Shown: positions 26,792 through 37,032, counted from the first letter of the stretch. The stretch is 64,000 nucleotides of DNA from Bradyrhizobium sp. U87765 SZCCT0048 (GCF_018131225.1 NZ_JAFCMM010000001.1:1-64000); one strand, 5' to 3'. Notes: generated by a model from the letters alone, not told the origin. Translations and numbers: made by a program.

Positions 26792-28411
26792 ATTTCATTT
26801 CGTACGCCGCTGGCGCTTCTCCTGATCTCCCTTGGTTGCATCGTTGCGCTCTGGTGGTGGCTCGCCACGCCGGTCACGCTGCCGCGTGCGCCGATCGACC
26901 CGTCCGCCAAGCTCGAGTGCGTATCCTATGCGCCGTTCCGCGGCGCTCAGAACCCGCTCAATCCGGCGCTGCACATCGAGGCGGCGCAGATCGCCGAGGA
27001 CCTCGCCGAACTCGCCAGGATCACCAATTGCGTGCGGACCTATTCGGTCGATAACGGCGTCGACCAGGTCCCCGAGCTTGCGGCCAAGGTCGGGCTCAAG
27101 GTCATCCAGGGCATCTGGCTCGGCTCCAACCGGGCCAAGAACCGTCAGCAGATCGAAACCGCGGTCGCCCTGGTGAAGGCTCATCCGGATACGATCTCCT
27201 CGGTCGTGGTCGGCAACGAGGTGCTGCTGCGCGGCGAGATGACCGCCTCGGACCTTGCCGCGCTGATCCGTTCGGTCAAGGCGCAGGTGCCGCAGACCCC
27301 GGTGACCTATGCCGACGTCTGGGAGTACTGGCTGCGCAACCGCGAAATCTATGACGCTGTCGATTTCGTCACCATCCATATCCTGCCTTACTGGGAGGAT
27401 TTCCCGATCCGCGCCCGCTACGCGGCAGCCCATGTGGACCAGATCCGCAAGCGCATGGCGGCCGCTTTCCCCGAGAAGGAAATCCTGATCGGCGAGACCG
27501 GCTGGCCGAGCGCCGGACGGATGCGCGAGGGCGCGCTGCCGTCGCGGACCAACCAGGCGCGGGTGGTGGCGGAGATCCTCGATCTCGCCAAACGCGAGGG
27601 ATTCCGTGTCAATCTGATCGAAGCCTACGACCAGCCCTGGAAGCGGCGGCTGGAGGGCACGGTCGGCGGCTACTGGGGCCTGATCGACGCCGACGCGCGC
27701 GAGCTGAAGTACCCGCCGGGACTGCCGATCTCCAACTTCCCATGGTGGAAGTGGCAGATGGCCGGCGGCCTCGTGCTGTGCGTGATGGTGTTCGGCGCGG
27801 CCTTCTTCAAGTCGCGGCGGCGGCCATGGTCGCCGCGACCGTCGTCGTGGATCGCGGTGGCGATCTGCGCGACGACCGCGGGATCGCTGCTCGGCATTGC
27901 CATCGACAAGATGCTCTACGAGAGCCTCGGCGCCGGCGGCTGGACGCAGTGGGGCCTGTTGCTCGCAGCCGGCATCCTGGCGCCGATGCTGTCGGCGACT
28001 GCGCTGATGTCGGGCCGCTCGCTCCCGACCTTCCTCGAGATCCTCGGACCGCGTGACGGCCGCACGGATTCGAAGCTGGTCGCGACGCTTGGCCTGATCC
28101 TGATCGTCACCACGCTGATCGCAGCGCAGACCGCGCTCGGCTTCGTGTTCGATCCGCGCTACCGCGATTTCCCGTTCGCCGCGCTGACCATGGTTGCGGT
28201 GCCGTTCGCGGCACTGATGCTGCTGAACCGGCCGCTGCTCGGCACACGGCCGATTGCGGAAGCGGTGCTCGCCGGCCTGTTCGCGGCCTCGACGCTCTAT
28301 ATCGCGTTCAACGAAGGGCCGGCGAACTGGCAGTCGCTGTGGACCTGCGGCGCCTACCTGCTGCTCGCGCTCACGCTGTGGCGGGCGCGGGCCGAGCAAA
28401 TCCGAGGATGA
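26792..28411 (+). CDS. ndvC: Beta-(1,6)-glucan synthesis protein NdvC
   Basis: This 539-residue membrane protein has an N-terminal anchor (about 5-24), a GH17-like periplasmic domain with conserved glutamates Glu143 (VVVGNE) and Glu235 (GETGWPS), then about eight transmembrane helices. Unlike NdvB it has no GT2 domain. Bradyrhizobium NdvC (about 62 kDa) is needed for the beta-(1,6) linkages of cyclic glucans, and both size and layout fit. The start is odd. The only strong ribosome site (GGAGGGG) sits five bases before an ATT at 26792, right where the signal anchor begins, and no ATG/GTG/TTG is suitably placed. ATG 26597 would add 65 Arg-rich residues. The 3' end overlaps a convergent gene by 41 bp. 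Confidence 0.82.
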   Translation: MSFRTPLALLLISLGCIVALWWWLATPVTLPRAPIDPSAKLECVSYAPFRGAQNPLNPALHIEAAQIAEDLAELARITNCVRTYSVDNGVDQVPELAAKVGLKVIQGIWLGSNRAKNRQQIETAVALVKAHPDTISSVVVGNEVLLRGEMTASDLAALIRSVKAQVPQTPVTYADVWEYWLRNREIYDAVDFVTIHILPYWEDFPIRARYAAAHVDQIRKRMAAAFPEKEILIGETGWPSAGRMREGALPSRTNQARVVAEILDLAKREGFRVNLIEAYDQPWKRRLEGTVGGYWGLIDADARELKYPPGLPISNFPWWKWQMAGGLVLCVMVFGAAFFKSRRRPWSPRPSSWIAVAICATTAGSLLGIAIDKMLYESLGAGGWTQWGLLLAAGILAPMLSATALMSGRSLPTFLEILGPRDGRTDSKLVATLGLILIVTTLIAAQTALGFVFDPRYRDFPFAALTMVAVPFAALMLLNRPLLGTRPIAEAVLAGLFAASTLYIAFNEGPANWQSLWTCGAYLLLALTLWRARAEQIRG

Positions 28412-28751
28412 GCAGGCCGATCGCAATCCCCGACAGGCCGATATTGTAGAGCACGATCCCGAAGCCCGCCGCCACGAGGCCTGCGGTCAGGGTGACGATC
28501 GAGGGGCGGATCAGGTGCAGCGCGGCGATCACCAGCGCCGTGATGCCGAACACCGAGTTGCGGAACAGCGACGTCATCAGCAGACGTGTCTTGCACATCA
28601 TGGTCTGCAGGCCGCCATCGCAGGCGAGTGCCAGCGGCGAGTACTCGATCGCCAGATAGCGCACGTACAGGGCGTAGCCGACGGTCAGGAAGCCCACGAT
28701 CAGGAGCCACTGCACCTGCAGCGCGGAGAGGCGGAACGGATCTTTCTTCAT
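28371..28751 (-). CDS. Small integral membrane protein, unknown function
   Basis: The 126-residue protein has four predicted transmembrane helices. A short loop contains ACDGGLQTMMCKTRLL with two cysteines, followed by FRNSVFG. ATG 28751 begins MKKDPFRLS; a longer in-frame start lacks support. It overlaps the end of ndvC on the opposite strand by 41 bp, so transcription of either could interfere with the other. No domain was recognised. Confidence 0.65.
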   Translation of the reverse strand: MKKDPFRLSALQVQWLLIVGFLTVGYALYVRYLAIEYSPLALACDGGLQTMMCKTRLLMTSLFRNSVFGITALVIAALHLIRPSIVTLTAGLVAAGFGIVLYNIGLSGIAIGLLILGFARPAPATA

Positions 28752-28814
28752 GGCCGGACTATGGTTCGGAATGCGTTGTTGAGCAACCCGCTTGCTGCGC
28801 TGCATTCACGCGTC

Positions 28815-30137
28815 TCAGCGCGAGCGGAACAGGCCACTGACCGAGGATGACAGCGACGGCGTCGCCGGTGCCTGTGCGGGCGGAGACGGGGGGGCGGCGG
28901 CTTCGACCGGTGGCTGGGGCAGTGGCGCATCGTGACGCGCCGGCCGAGCCGGCGGCGTGGCGACCACGCGGCGACGCGGACGGACGGGCGGCGGCGTGGC
29001 CTCGGTCGCACCGTTCGACATCGCCAGCCGCTGGCCGTCGAAGATCGCGGTTTCGCAGGGACGGTTCGCGGCCGCGAGCATGGCGCAGATCCGCGCGGCT
29101 GCGGCCGCGTCCCCGAGCGGGCCGGCGACCAGCCGCAACTGCATCCCCAGCCCGTTGTGGCGTTCCTTCAGCACAATGATCGGTCGCAGCCCGGCAACCG
29201 GGGACTCCTTGTGGGCGATGTGGCCCCGCCACAACGCACGCAGGCCATCGATCGAGTTTGCGCCGCCGAGATCGACGCCGAACTCGGTCCGCAGTGCCGG
29301 CATGTCCACGCCCTGAGCGGCCGTCGGCTTGATTGCCGGAAGTGCGGCAAGGAACACCGGTTGGGTCTTGTCGGCTTCCTTCGGCATGGCGGTAGCTGCC
29401 GCGGGAACCGGTTCGGGAGGCTTTGGAGCGGCCCGGTCGGCCACGGCGGGTTCCGTGGGTTTGTCTGCGCCGCGGCCCGGCGCGACCTTGTCGGCGGGGA
29501 TGATTTCGGTCAACCGCTGGGCGGCCGGATCCGGGGGCGCGTAGATGGTGGATGCTGGCAGAGAGGGCTCCCTGACGGCTGCTGAGGTCGGGTGGGACGT
29601 GGCATGCTCCGGTGGGCCCGGAGGCGGGGCCGACGGGGTCTCGGCCACCGACGGCGGCGGCTCGGTGGCGGCGGTCACTGTCGGGGCCGCGATCATGGGC
29701 GGCGTGCTCAGCGCCTGCGTCGCCGAGGACAGCACCAGCGAGGCCGGCGGTGCCTGCCGGGCCACCGATCCGGTGACCGAGTCGAGGCCCTGTTCGAGCA
29801 CGGTGACGCGCGCATACAGCCGGTCGCGGTCTCCATTGAGGGTGGCGATCGCCGCGGCCAGCCGCCGCGCCTCCGTCTGGCTCTCGCGGGCCACGGCCTG
29901 GAGCTGTTGCGACTGGCGCACGACGTCGATGGCGGCAACCTGCTCGCGCTGCAGTCCGGACGACATCTGCACCGCATAGAACGCGCCGGCGAGCGCGCCG
30001 ACCGCGCACACGGCCCACGATCCCAGCCGCCACAGCATCTGCCAGCCGCTCTCGCGCTCGTCGGCGAGGATGTTGGTCAGCAGGCCCTGACTGTCGTCGG
30101 CCGTGATATCGGCAAGCGGATCCCGGTCTTTAGCCAT
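28815..30137 (-). CDS. SPOR-domain membrane-anchored envelope protein
   Basis: This 440-residue protein has a cytoplasmic N-terminus, one transmembrane helix (about 38-57), a coiled-coil-like stretch ([30 protein letters not shown] begins it), and a long Pro/Ala-rich periplasmic region. A SPOR-type fold follows at about 310-373, with the [11 protein letters not shown] strand, an ARICAMLAA helix and [12 protein letters not shown] domains bind denuded glycan strands at the division septum, so a role in cell-wall or division processes is likely. The start could also be the ATG seven codons earlier (30158). It is divergent from glmU. Confidence 0.78.
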   Translation of the reverse strand: MAKDRDPLADITADDSQGLLTNILADERESGWQMLWRLGSWAVCAVGALAGAFYAVQMSSGLQREQVAAIDVVRQSQQLQAVARESQTEARRLAAAIATLNGDRDRLYARVTVLEQGLDSVTGSVARQAPPASLVLSSATQALSTPPMIAAPTVTAATEPPPSVAETPSAPPPGPPEHATSHPTSAAVREPSLPASTIYAPPDPAAQRLTEIIPADKVAPGRGADKPTEPAVADRAAPKPPEPVPAAATAMPKEADKTQPVFLAALPAIKPTAAQGVDMPALRTEFGVDLGGANSIDGLRALWRGHIAHKESPVAGLRPIIVLKERHNGLGMQLRLVAGPLGDAAAAARICAMLAAANRPCETAIFDGQRLAMSNGATEATPPPVRPRRRVVATPPARPARHDAPLPQPPVEAAAPPSPPAQAPATPSLSSSVSGLFRSR

Positions 30138-30410
30138 GCGAGAGGTTTGCCATTCCATGCCGCCGGCATCGGGCCGGCCAGCCGTCGGTCCCGAGGCGCG
30201 GTTCCGGCGCGGCTGTCGCGCCGGGGGTGTGCAGCCGCGATTCGCGCCAGCGCCGCGAATCACACCAAAAGATTAACAGGAACCTGCGTATCGTGCCCTG
30301 TCGGACCCCGCGGCCGGGGCGACTTTGCAAAGACCTTTTGTCACCCCATCGGGTCGGCTATGACCCGGCGGGCCCGCACGGACCCCAACGCCACGGATGC
30401 AGGACATCGG

Positions 30411-31766
30411 ATGACGGACCGGACCAACTTGACCATCGTGCTCGCGGCCGGCGAGGGCACGCGGATGCGCTCGTCGCTGCCCAAGGTGCTGCACCAGGTG
30501 GCGAGCCAGTCGCTGCTCGCCCACGTGCTCGCGGCGGCGCCGGCGGGGGCGACCTCGGCGGTCGCGGTGGTGGTCGGCCCGGATCACAAGGCCGTGGCGG
30601 ACGAAGCCGCACGGGCGCGCCCCGACGCGCAGATCTTCGTCCAGCATGAGCGGCGCGGCACGGCCCATGCGGTGCTCGCCGCCCGCGCGGCGATCGAGCA
30701 GGGCGCCGACGATTTGCTGGTCGCGTTCGGTGACACGCCGCTCATCTCGGCCGCGACGTTCGCGCGGCTGCGCGCGCCGCTGGCCGAGGGCGCCGCGCTG
30801 GTGGTGCTGGGCTTTCGCGCCGCCGATCCCACCGGCTATGGCCGCCTGATCCAGGACGACAAGGGTCTGCTGGCGATCCGTGAGCAGGCCGACGCCAGTG
30901 CGCAGGAGCGCGCCATCGATCTGTGCAACGCCGGTGTGATGGCGCTCGATGGCCGCCGCGCGCTCGAGATCCTCGATCGCATCGGCCATGCCAACAGCAA
31001 GAACGAGTATTATCTGACCGACGCCGTTGCGATTGCGCGCGAACTCGGCCTGCGCGCCGCCGTGATCGAGACCGGCGAAGACGAGGTGCGCGGCATCAAC
31101 ACCAAGGCCCAGCTCGCCGAAGCCGAGCAGGTGATGCAGCAGCGCCTGCGTCGCGCGGCGCTCGATGCCGGTGTCACCATGATCGCGCCGGAGAGCGTTT
31201 ATCTCGCTGCCGACACCGCGTTCGGCCGCGACGTCACCGTCGAGCCGTTCGTCGTGTTCGGCCCGGGCGTGCGGGTCGCCGACGGCGCGGTGATCCATTC
31301 CTTCTCGCATCTTGCCGGCGCGGCCGTCGGCGCCAGGGCGTCGGTCGGTCCCTATGCGCGGCTGCGGCCGGGCACGTCGCTCGGCGAGGGCGCGCGGATC
31401 GGCAACTTCGTCGAGACCAAGGCCGCGGTGATCGAGGCCGGCGCCAAGGCCAACCACCTGAGCTATATCGGCGACGCTTTCGTCGGCGCAGGCGCGAACA
31501 TCGGTGCGGGCACCATCACCTGCAACTATGATGGGTTCGACAAGCACCGCACCGAGATCGGCGCCGGTGCGTTTGTCGGCTCCAATTCGTCATTGGTCGC
31601 CCCTGTCAAGATCGGCAGCGGCGCCTATATCGGCTCCGGCTCGGTGATCACCCGCGAGGTGCCCCAGGATGCGCTGGCGGTGGAACGCAGCCAGCAGACG
31701 GTGCGGGACGGATGGGCGAAGCGCTTTCGCGACGCGCGCCTGGCACGGCGCAAGCCTAAAGGCTGA
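30411..31766 (+). CDS. glmU: Bifunctional GlcNAc-1-P uridyltransferase / GlcN-1-P acetyltransferase
   Basis: This 451-residue enzyme performs the last two steps to UDP-GlcNAc, the precursor of peptidoglycan and LPS. The N-terminal uridyltransferase (1-230) shows [18 protein letters not shown] and a CNAGVMA strand. The C-terminal left-handed beta-helix (about 250-440) has [14 protein letters not shown] and [11 protein letters not shown], which form the acetyl-CoA site. ATG 30411 is the conserved start, with AGGA upstream; the much longer open frame before it is chance. It lies 198 bp before glmS, which makes the pathway's first intermediate. Confidence 0.97.
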   Translation: MTDRTNLTIVLAAGEGTRMRSSLPKVLHQVASQSLLAHVLAAAPAGATSAVAVVVGPDHKAVADEAARARPDAQIFVQHERRGTAHAVLAARAAIEQGADDLLVAFGDTPLISAATFARLRAPLAEGAALVVLGFRAADPTGYGRLIQDDKGLLAIREQADASAQERAIDLCNAGVMALDGRRALEILDRIGHANSKNEYYLTDAVAIARELGLRAAVIETGEDEVRGINTKAQLAEAEQVMQQRLRRAALDAGVTMIAPESVYLAADTAFGRDVTVEPFVVFGPGVRVADGAVIHSFSHLAGAAVGARASVGPYARLRPGTSLGEGARIGNFVETKAAVIEAGAKANHLSYIGDAFVGAGANIGAGTITCNYDGFDKHRTEIGAGAFVGSNSSLVAPVKIGSGAYIGSGSVITREVPQDALAVERSQQTVRDGWAKRFRDARLARRKPKG

Positions 31767-31906
31767 ACGCCGAAGGGCCTGCTTGTAAAGGGCTGGATCG
31801 TGCAAAAAACCGATCGGGTAAAGGGCCCATCGGGTCAAATTCGCGGGGCGTTTAGGTTAACGGTTCAACCTGTCGCAATCCGCAACAATTATTGAGTCCG
31901 TGCGCC

Positions 31907-31933
31907 GCGCAAAGCTCGCTAGAGCTTTAGCGC
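31907..31933 (+). other. Stable hairpin in the glmU-glmS gap
   Basis: GCGCAAAGCTC (31907-31917) pairs with GAGCTTT-A-GCGC (31922-31933) across a GCTA loop with one bulged A. It ends 31 bases before the glmS ATG. No U-run follows, so it is more like a leader or processing structure than a terminator. Confidence 0.45.
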
Positions 31934-31964
31934 AAATTAAGCTGATTTGGAGAGACTGCCCCGC

Positions 31965-33791
31965 ATGTGCGGCATTGTCGGAATTCTCGGACGCGGTCCG
32001 GTTGCGGACCTCCTGGTCGACTCCCTGAAGCGGTTGGAATACCGCGGCTACGACTCCGCCGGTGTCGCCACGCTGGAAGGCAGCGAGATCGTGCGCCGGC
32101 GGGCCGAGGGCAAGCTCAAGAATCTCGAGAAGCGCCTGTCGGGCGCGCCGCTCGACGGTCATATCGGCATCGGCCATACCCGCTGGGCCACCCACGGCAA
32201 GCCGACCGAGAACAACGCCCACCCGCATGCCACCGACAATGTCGCGGTCGTGCACAACGGCATCATCGAGAATTTTCGCGAGCTGCGCGCCGAGCTTGAA
32301 AAGCAGGGCGCGACGTTCTCCACGGAGACCGACACCGAAGTCGCCGTCCATCTCGTCAACTCCTATCTCGCCAGGGGCCTGACACCGGAGGATGCGGTCA
32401 AGGCATCGCTGCCGCAGCTGCGCGGCGCGTTCGCGCTCGGCTTCGTGTTCAGGGGCCATGACAACCTGATCATCGGCGCGCGCAAGGGCGCGCCGCTCGC
32501 GATCGGCTATGGCGATGGCGAGATGTATCTGGGGTCGGATGCCATTGCGCTGGCGCCGCTCACCGACACCATCAGCTATCTCGAGGATGGCGACTGGGTG
32601 GTACTGACACGCACGTCCGCGGTGATCCGCAACGAGGACAACGGCATCGTGCGCCGCGAGGTCCTCAAGTCCGGCGCGTCCAGCTTCCTGGTCGACAAGG
32701 CGAACTATCGCCACTTCATGGCCAAGGAAATCCACGAGCAGCCCGAAGTCGTCGGCCATACGCTGGCGCGCTATGTCGACATGGCTGCAGAACGCATCGC
32801 GCTGCCGCAGGACCTGCCGTTCGACCTGCGCACCATCGAGCGCATCTCGATCACCGCCTGCGGCACGGCGAGCTATGCCGGCTATGTCGCGCGCTACTGG
32901 TTCGAGCGGCTGGCGCGGTTGCCTGTCGACATCGATATTGCCTCCGAATTCCGCTACCGCGAGGCGCCGCTGCGCAAGGGCGATCTCGCCATTTTCATCT
33001 CCCAGTCCGGCGAGACCGCCGACACGCTCGCGGCCTTGCGCTACGCCAAGGAGCAGGGGCTGCACACCCTGTCGGTGGTCAACGTGCTGACCTCGACCAT
33101 CGCCCGCGAGAGCGAGGTGGTGCTGCCGACGCTCGCCGGCCCCGAGATCGGCGTCGCCTCGACCAAGGCCTTCACCTGCCAGCTCACGGTGCTGGCGTCG
33201 CTTGCGATCGCCGCCGGCAAGGCGCGTGGCGTACTCTCGGGCCAGGACGAGGCCCGTCTCGCCCATGCCCTGATCGAGGTGCCACGTCTGATGGCGCAAG
33301 CACTCACCCTCGAGCCGCAGATCGAAAAGCTTGCCCGCGACATCGCCAAAAGCAAGGACGTGCTCTATCTCGGCCGCGGGACCAGCTATCCGCTGGCGCT
33401 GGAAGGGGCGCTCAAGCTCAAGGAAATCTCCTACATTCATGCCGAGGGCTACGCCGCCGGCGAGCTCAAGCATGGTCCGATCGCGCTGATCGACGAGCAC
33501 ATGCCGGTGGTGGTGATCGCGCCCTACGATCGTGTGTTCGAGAAGACGGTGTCCAACATGCAGGAGGTTGCCGCCCGCGGCGGCCGGATCATCCTGATGA
33601 CCGATGCCAAGGGCGCGGCCGAAGCGACCGTGGACTCCATGGTGACCATCACGCTGCCCGACATGCCGGCGACGGTAACGCCGCTGGTCTATGCCATTCC
33701 CGTGCAATTGTTGGCCTATCACACGGCCGTCATCATGGGCACCGACGTCGACCAGCCACGCAACCTCGCGAAGTCCGTGACCGTGGAATAA
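31965..33791 (+). CDS. glmS: Glutamine-fructose-6-phosphate aminotransferase
   Basis: This 608-residue enzyme makes glucosamine-6-phosphate from fructose-6-phosphate and glutamine. Cys2 (MCGIVG), exposed after Met removal, is the glutaminase nucleophile. The class II amidotransferase domain (2-220) has HTRWATHG and the HNGIIEN loop. Two SIS isomerase domains follow, with SQSGETADT and the second at about 460-600, and the C-terminus ends DQPRNLAKSVTVE. ATG 31965 is fixed by Cys2 and has GGAG upstream. It is paired with glmU. Confidence 0.98.
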   Translation: MCGIVGILGRGPVADLLVDSLKRLEYRGYDSAGVATLEGSEIVRRRAEGKLKNLEKRLSGAPLDGHIGIGHTRWATHGKPTENNAHPHATDNVAVVHNGIIENFRELRAELEKQGATFSTETDTEVAVHLVNSYLARGLTPEDAVKASLPQLRGAFALGFVFRGHDNLIIGARKGAPLAIGYGDGEMYLGSDAIALAPLTDTISYLEDGDWVVLTRTSAVIRNEDNGIVRREVLKSGASSFLVDKANYRHFMAKEIHEQPEVVGHTLARYVDMAAERIALPQDLPFDLRTIERISITACGTASYAGYVARYWFERLARLPVDIDIASEFRYREAPLRKGDLAIFISQSGETADTLAALRYAKEQGLHTLSVVNVLTSTIARESEVVLPTLAGPEIGVASTKAFTCQLTVLASLAIAAGKARGVLSGQDEARLAHALIEVPRLMAQALTLEPQIEKLARDIAKSKDVLYLGRGTSYPLALEGALKLKEISYIHAEGYAAGELKHGPIALIDEHMPVVVIAPYDRVFEKTVSNMQEVAARGGRIILMTDAKGAAEATVDSMVTITLPDMPATVTPLVYAIPVQLLAYHTAVIMGTDVDQPRNLAKSVTVE

Positions 33792-33913
33792 CATCCGCCA
33801 GGGACAAAGCGCCTCATGTTCCCGGCTGCTGCGGTGCGAAAACCTGCTATGATGGTCGCACCGTGGACTGCGCCGGTCATGCGACGGCCGCTTTTGGATG
33901 ATCTGGACGAACG

Positions 33914-34723
33914 ATGACCTCCAACGACAAGCCGCCGACCGTGCAGGGCGGTGACAAGCCGCCGCTCGCCGTGCCCCCCGACGTTCCCCGCGGTTTTGTC
34001 GCGCGCGTGCGGAACTATTTTCTCACCGGTCTGATCGTCACCGGCCCGGTCGCGATCACGGTCTATCTGACATGGTGGTTCGTGACCTGGGTGGACGGCA
34101 TCGTCCGTCCATTCATCCCGCAGGACTATAGGCCCGAAACCTACCTGCCGTGGGGTATCCCCGGATCGGGCCTCGTGGTCGCCTTCGTCGCGCTGACGGT
34201 GCTGGGCTTCTTCGCCCACAACCTGATCGGGCGCACGCTGGTCGATCTCGGCGAGGGCCTGCTCGGTCGCATGCCCGTGGTGCGGGCGATCTACCGTGGC
34301 TTGAAGCAGGTGTTCGAGACGCTGTTCTCCGGCAATGGGTCGAGTTTCCGCAAGGTCGGTCTCGTCGAGTTTCCGTCGCCGGGCATGTGGTCGATCGTGC
34401 TGATCTCGCAGACGCCGGGCGGCGATGTCGCCGCCAAGCTGCCGGGCGAACAGGAATACATGTCGGTGTTCATGCCATGTGCGCCGAACCCGACCACCGG
34501 CTTCTTTTTCTATGTGCCCAAGGCCAGCGTCATCGAGGTCGACATGAGCGCCGAGGACGCCGCAACGCTCATCATGTCGGCGGGCATGGTGCAACCCGGT
34601 GGCGATGCCGGCAAGAAAATGGCCGCGCTCGCCGACATGGCCAATGCCGCACGGGCCGCTGGCGCGGCACGTGAAGGCGGTCCGGCGAAAGTCGAAAACA
34701 AGGCCGTCGAGCCGACGAACTAG
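33914..34723 (+). CDS. DUF502-family membrane protein
   Basis: This 269-residue protein has two transmembrane helices (about 36-58 and 83-105), a GRMPVVRAIYRGLKQVFETLF segment and the PNPTTGFFFYVPKA motif, all typical of DUF502. The family is widespread in bacteria and resembles plant COV1 membrane proteins; its biochemical role is unknown. An Ala-rich tail with a conserved AGMVQPG precedes the C-terminus. It stands 122 bp after glmS and 95 bp before the secretion cassette, where base composition drops. Confidence 0.88.
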   Translation: MTSNDKPPTVQGGDKPPLAVPPDVPRGFVARVRNYFLTGLIVTGPVAITVYLTWWFVTWVDGIVRPFIPQDYRPETYLPWGIPGSGLVVAFVALTVLGFFAHNLIGRTLVDLGEGLLGRMPVVRAIYRGLKQVFETLFSGNGSSFRKVGLVEFPSPGMWSIVLISQTPGGDVAAKLPGEQEYMSVFMPCAPNPTTGFFFYVPKASVIEVDMSAEDAATLIMSAGMVQPGGDAGKKMAALADMANAARAAGAAREGGPAKVENKAVEPTN

Positions 34724-34818
34724 CCGCCTTGCTGTTCTGCAACGGCGTTTTTCTCTGTTGTTGTTTCTCGAAGCCATCGTATTTTGAATAAATTGATTGT
34801 TTTGCGAGGAGGCGTGCT

Positions 34819-37032
34819 TTGCTGCGTGACAACCACGGGCCGGCGCGTGCCGGGTCCGCCGCTCCATTTATCGCTGAAATGGATGAGACGCAGCCACGCG
34901 CCGCACTCGCAGATTCGGGAATTTTTGCGGTCGCATTGGTTGCCAGTCGCTATCAGGTCGCCGCGGATCCGGTTCAGCTCACTCACGACGCCGGCCTCGG
35001 TGCGCGGCGCGCCGAGGGCGAAGATATTCTGCGTGTCGCTGCGCGGATTGGCCTGAAAGCGCGCCTGTTGACCGGGCAGTCGAGCGAACGGCTGTTGTCC
35101 GTGCCTGTTCCTGCGATTATTCGTCTTGCGGACAAGGGATTTTGCGTCGTGGCGGCGCAACTGCCCGAGGGGCGGCTGCGACTGATCGATCCGGTCACTC
35201 GCGTCGTCGCGAGTGTCGAGCTCAGTGTCGTCGCAGCTCAGTGGAGCGGCGAAATCATCCTCGTCGCCCGTCGTCTTTTCGGCACCGGCATCAGTCCTGA
35301 CATGATCGGGTTTCGCTGGTTCCTGCCGTCGATCTGGCGCTACCGCAAGCCGCTTGCCAACGTCTTGCTGGCCTCGCTGCTTATCCAGCTGTTTGCGCTG
35401 GTAACGCCGTTGTTTTTCCAGATCGTGATCGACAAGGTTCTCGTGCACAAGGGCATGTCGACACTGATCGTGGTCGTCGTCGGCCTGGCCGGCATCGGAA
35501 TATTCGATGCGCTGCTTCAATTTCTCCGCGCCTATGCACTCAGTCATACCACCAGCCGCATCGATGTCGAGCTTGGCAGCCGGTTGTTCGATCATCTGCT
35601 TCGGTTGCCGCTGGCTTATTTCGAGACGCGTCCGGCAGGGCAGACTGTGGCCCGCATGCGCGAGATCGAGACGATCCGCCAGTTCTTGACGGGCCAAGGC
35701 TTGTCTTCCGCGATCGACGTGTTTTTCGTTTTTGTCTTTGTAGCAGTGCTGTTCGTCTATTCGCCGTCATTGACGCTGATCGTATTGCTCTCGATGCCCG
35801 TCTATCTGACGATCGCGATGGTGATTCGTCCGATCCTGCGCCAGAAAAACAATGAGCGCTTCAACGCCGGTGCTGCGAGCCAGCAGTTCTTGGTGGAGTC
35901 CATCTTCGGGATTTCGACGTTGAAAGCGGCGGCGATCGAGCCATTGTTGCGCAGGCAGTGGGAGGAGCGTCTGGCGGCATATGTTCGGACATCGTTTCAG
36001 GCCGTCAATCTCAGCAACATTGGTCAAAGCGCCTTTCAGTATGTCAACAAGGCGACGATGGCCCTGATCCTATTTTTCGGAGCGCAAGCGGTTATCAATG
36101 ATGAATTGACCATCGGCGCATTGATCGCGTTCAACATGATCATGGGACAGGTCACCATGCCCATCCTGCGGCTGTCGCAGTTGTGGCAGGACTTTCAGCA
36201 GGTGCAGATTTCGGTCGAGCGACTGGGAGATATTTTGAACAGCCCGCCCGAGTATCAGCGCATGGGGCTGAGCAATTTTCCTCCAGCAAAGGGGGCGATC
36301 GGCTTCAAGGACGTCTCGTTTCGCTATCAGACGGGAGGGCCGATGATCCTGGAGGGGATCAATCTCGAAATCCCCGCTGGTCAGGTTCTTGGCATCGTCG
36401 GTGCGTCGGGCTCGGGCAAGTCCACGCTGGCCAAATTGATCTTGCGGCTCTATCGCCATGAACGCGGCGCGGTCATGGTCGACGGCATGGATATTGGACA
36501 GGTGGATCCTGCCTGGTTGCGTCGTCAGATTGGGATCGTTCTGCAGGAAAACACGCTGTTCAACCGGACTGTTCACGAAAACATCGCGCTGGCAGCGCCC
36601 GAGATGAGCCGGGCTCAGGTGATTGCCGTGGCGCGGCTCGCCGGAGCCGATGAGTTTATTGCCCGGCTGCCTCTCGGCTATGATACTCCGATTGAGGAGC
36701 GGGGGGCCAACTTGTCGGGCGGTCAACGTCAGCGGATCGCGATCGCGCGTGCTCTTGCGACCGGGCCGCGGATTCTGATTTTCGACGAGGCGACCAGCGC
36801 TCTCGACTATGAAAGCGAGCGGATCATTCAAGGTCACATGCGTCAGATTGTGCAAGGGCGCACGGCAATTGTTATTGCACACCGGCTCGCGGCCGTACGT
36901 CATTGTGACCGCATCATATCGATGGACCACGGGCGCATTGTAGAAGAGGGTACTCACGCCGAGTTGCTCGCTCGACCGGATGGTGTCTATGCGCGTCTCT
37001 GGCGCTTGCAGGTTCAGGAGGGAGGCGCGTGA
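34819..37032 (+). CDS. Type I secretion ABC transporter (HlyB-like)
   Basis: This 737-residue inner-membrane exporter has three parts. Residues 30-155 are a C39-like domain in which the protease Cys is Ser33 (DSG) and the catalytic His is lost, so it is a docking domain, as in HlyB, and not a protease. Residues 165-450 form the six-helix membrane domain. The ATPase shows Walker A GASGSGKST (about 528-536), signature LSGGQRQR, Walker B ILIFDEATSALD and an IVIAH switch. The start is TTG at 34819 behind an AGGAGG six bases upstream. It overlaps the adaptor gene. No TolC gene is nearby. Codon use is more A/T-rich than in neighbouring genes. Confidence 0.93.
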   Translation: MLRDNHGPARAGSAAPFIAEMDETQPRAALADSGIFAVALVASRYQVAADPVQLTHDAGLGARRAEGEDILRVAARIGLKARLLTGQSSERLLSVPVPAIIRLADKGFCVVAAQLPEGRLRLIDPVTRVVASVELSVVAAQWSGEIILVARRLFGTGISPDMIGFRWFLPSIWRYRKPLANVLLASLLIQLFALVTPLFFQIVIDKVLVHKGMSTLIVVVVGLAGIGIFDALLQFLRAYALSHTTSRIDVELGSRLFDHLLRLPLAYFETRPAGQTVARMREIETIRQFLTGQGLSSAIDVFFVFVFVAVLFVYSPSLTLIVLLSMPVYLTIAMVIRPILRQKNNERFNAGAASQQFLVESIFGISTLKAAAIEPLLRRQWEERLAAYVRTSFQAVNLSNIGQSAFQYVNKATMALILFFGAQAVINDELTIGALIAFNMIMGQVTMPILRLSQLWQDFQQVQISVERLGDILNSPPEYQRMGLSNFPPAKGAIGFKDVSFRYQTGGPMILEGINLEIPAGQVLGIVGASGSGKSTLAKLILRLYRHERGAVMVDGMDIGQVDPAWLRRQIGIVLQENTLFNRTVHENIALAAPEMSRAQVIAVARLAGADEFIARLPLGYDTPIEERGANLSGGQRQRIAIARALATGPRILIFDEATSALDYESERIIQGHMRQIVQGRTAIVIAHRLAAVRHCDRIISMDHGRIVEEGTHAELLARPDGVYARLWRLQVQEGGA

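Noticed and set aside
31767..31964. glmS ribozyme
   Set aside because: No glmS ribozyme core was recognised; the class is typical of Firmicutes, and only a simple hairpin is seen.
31857..33794. 645-codon open frame antisense to glmS
   Set aside because: It is the mirror of glmS codon usage and lacks any family motif.
34819..37032. Bacteriocin exporter with active C39 peptidase
   Set aside because: The catalytic Cys is Ser33 and the His is missing, and no small double-Gly peptide gene is nearby.
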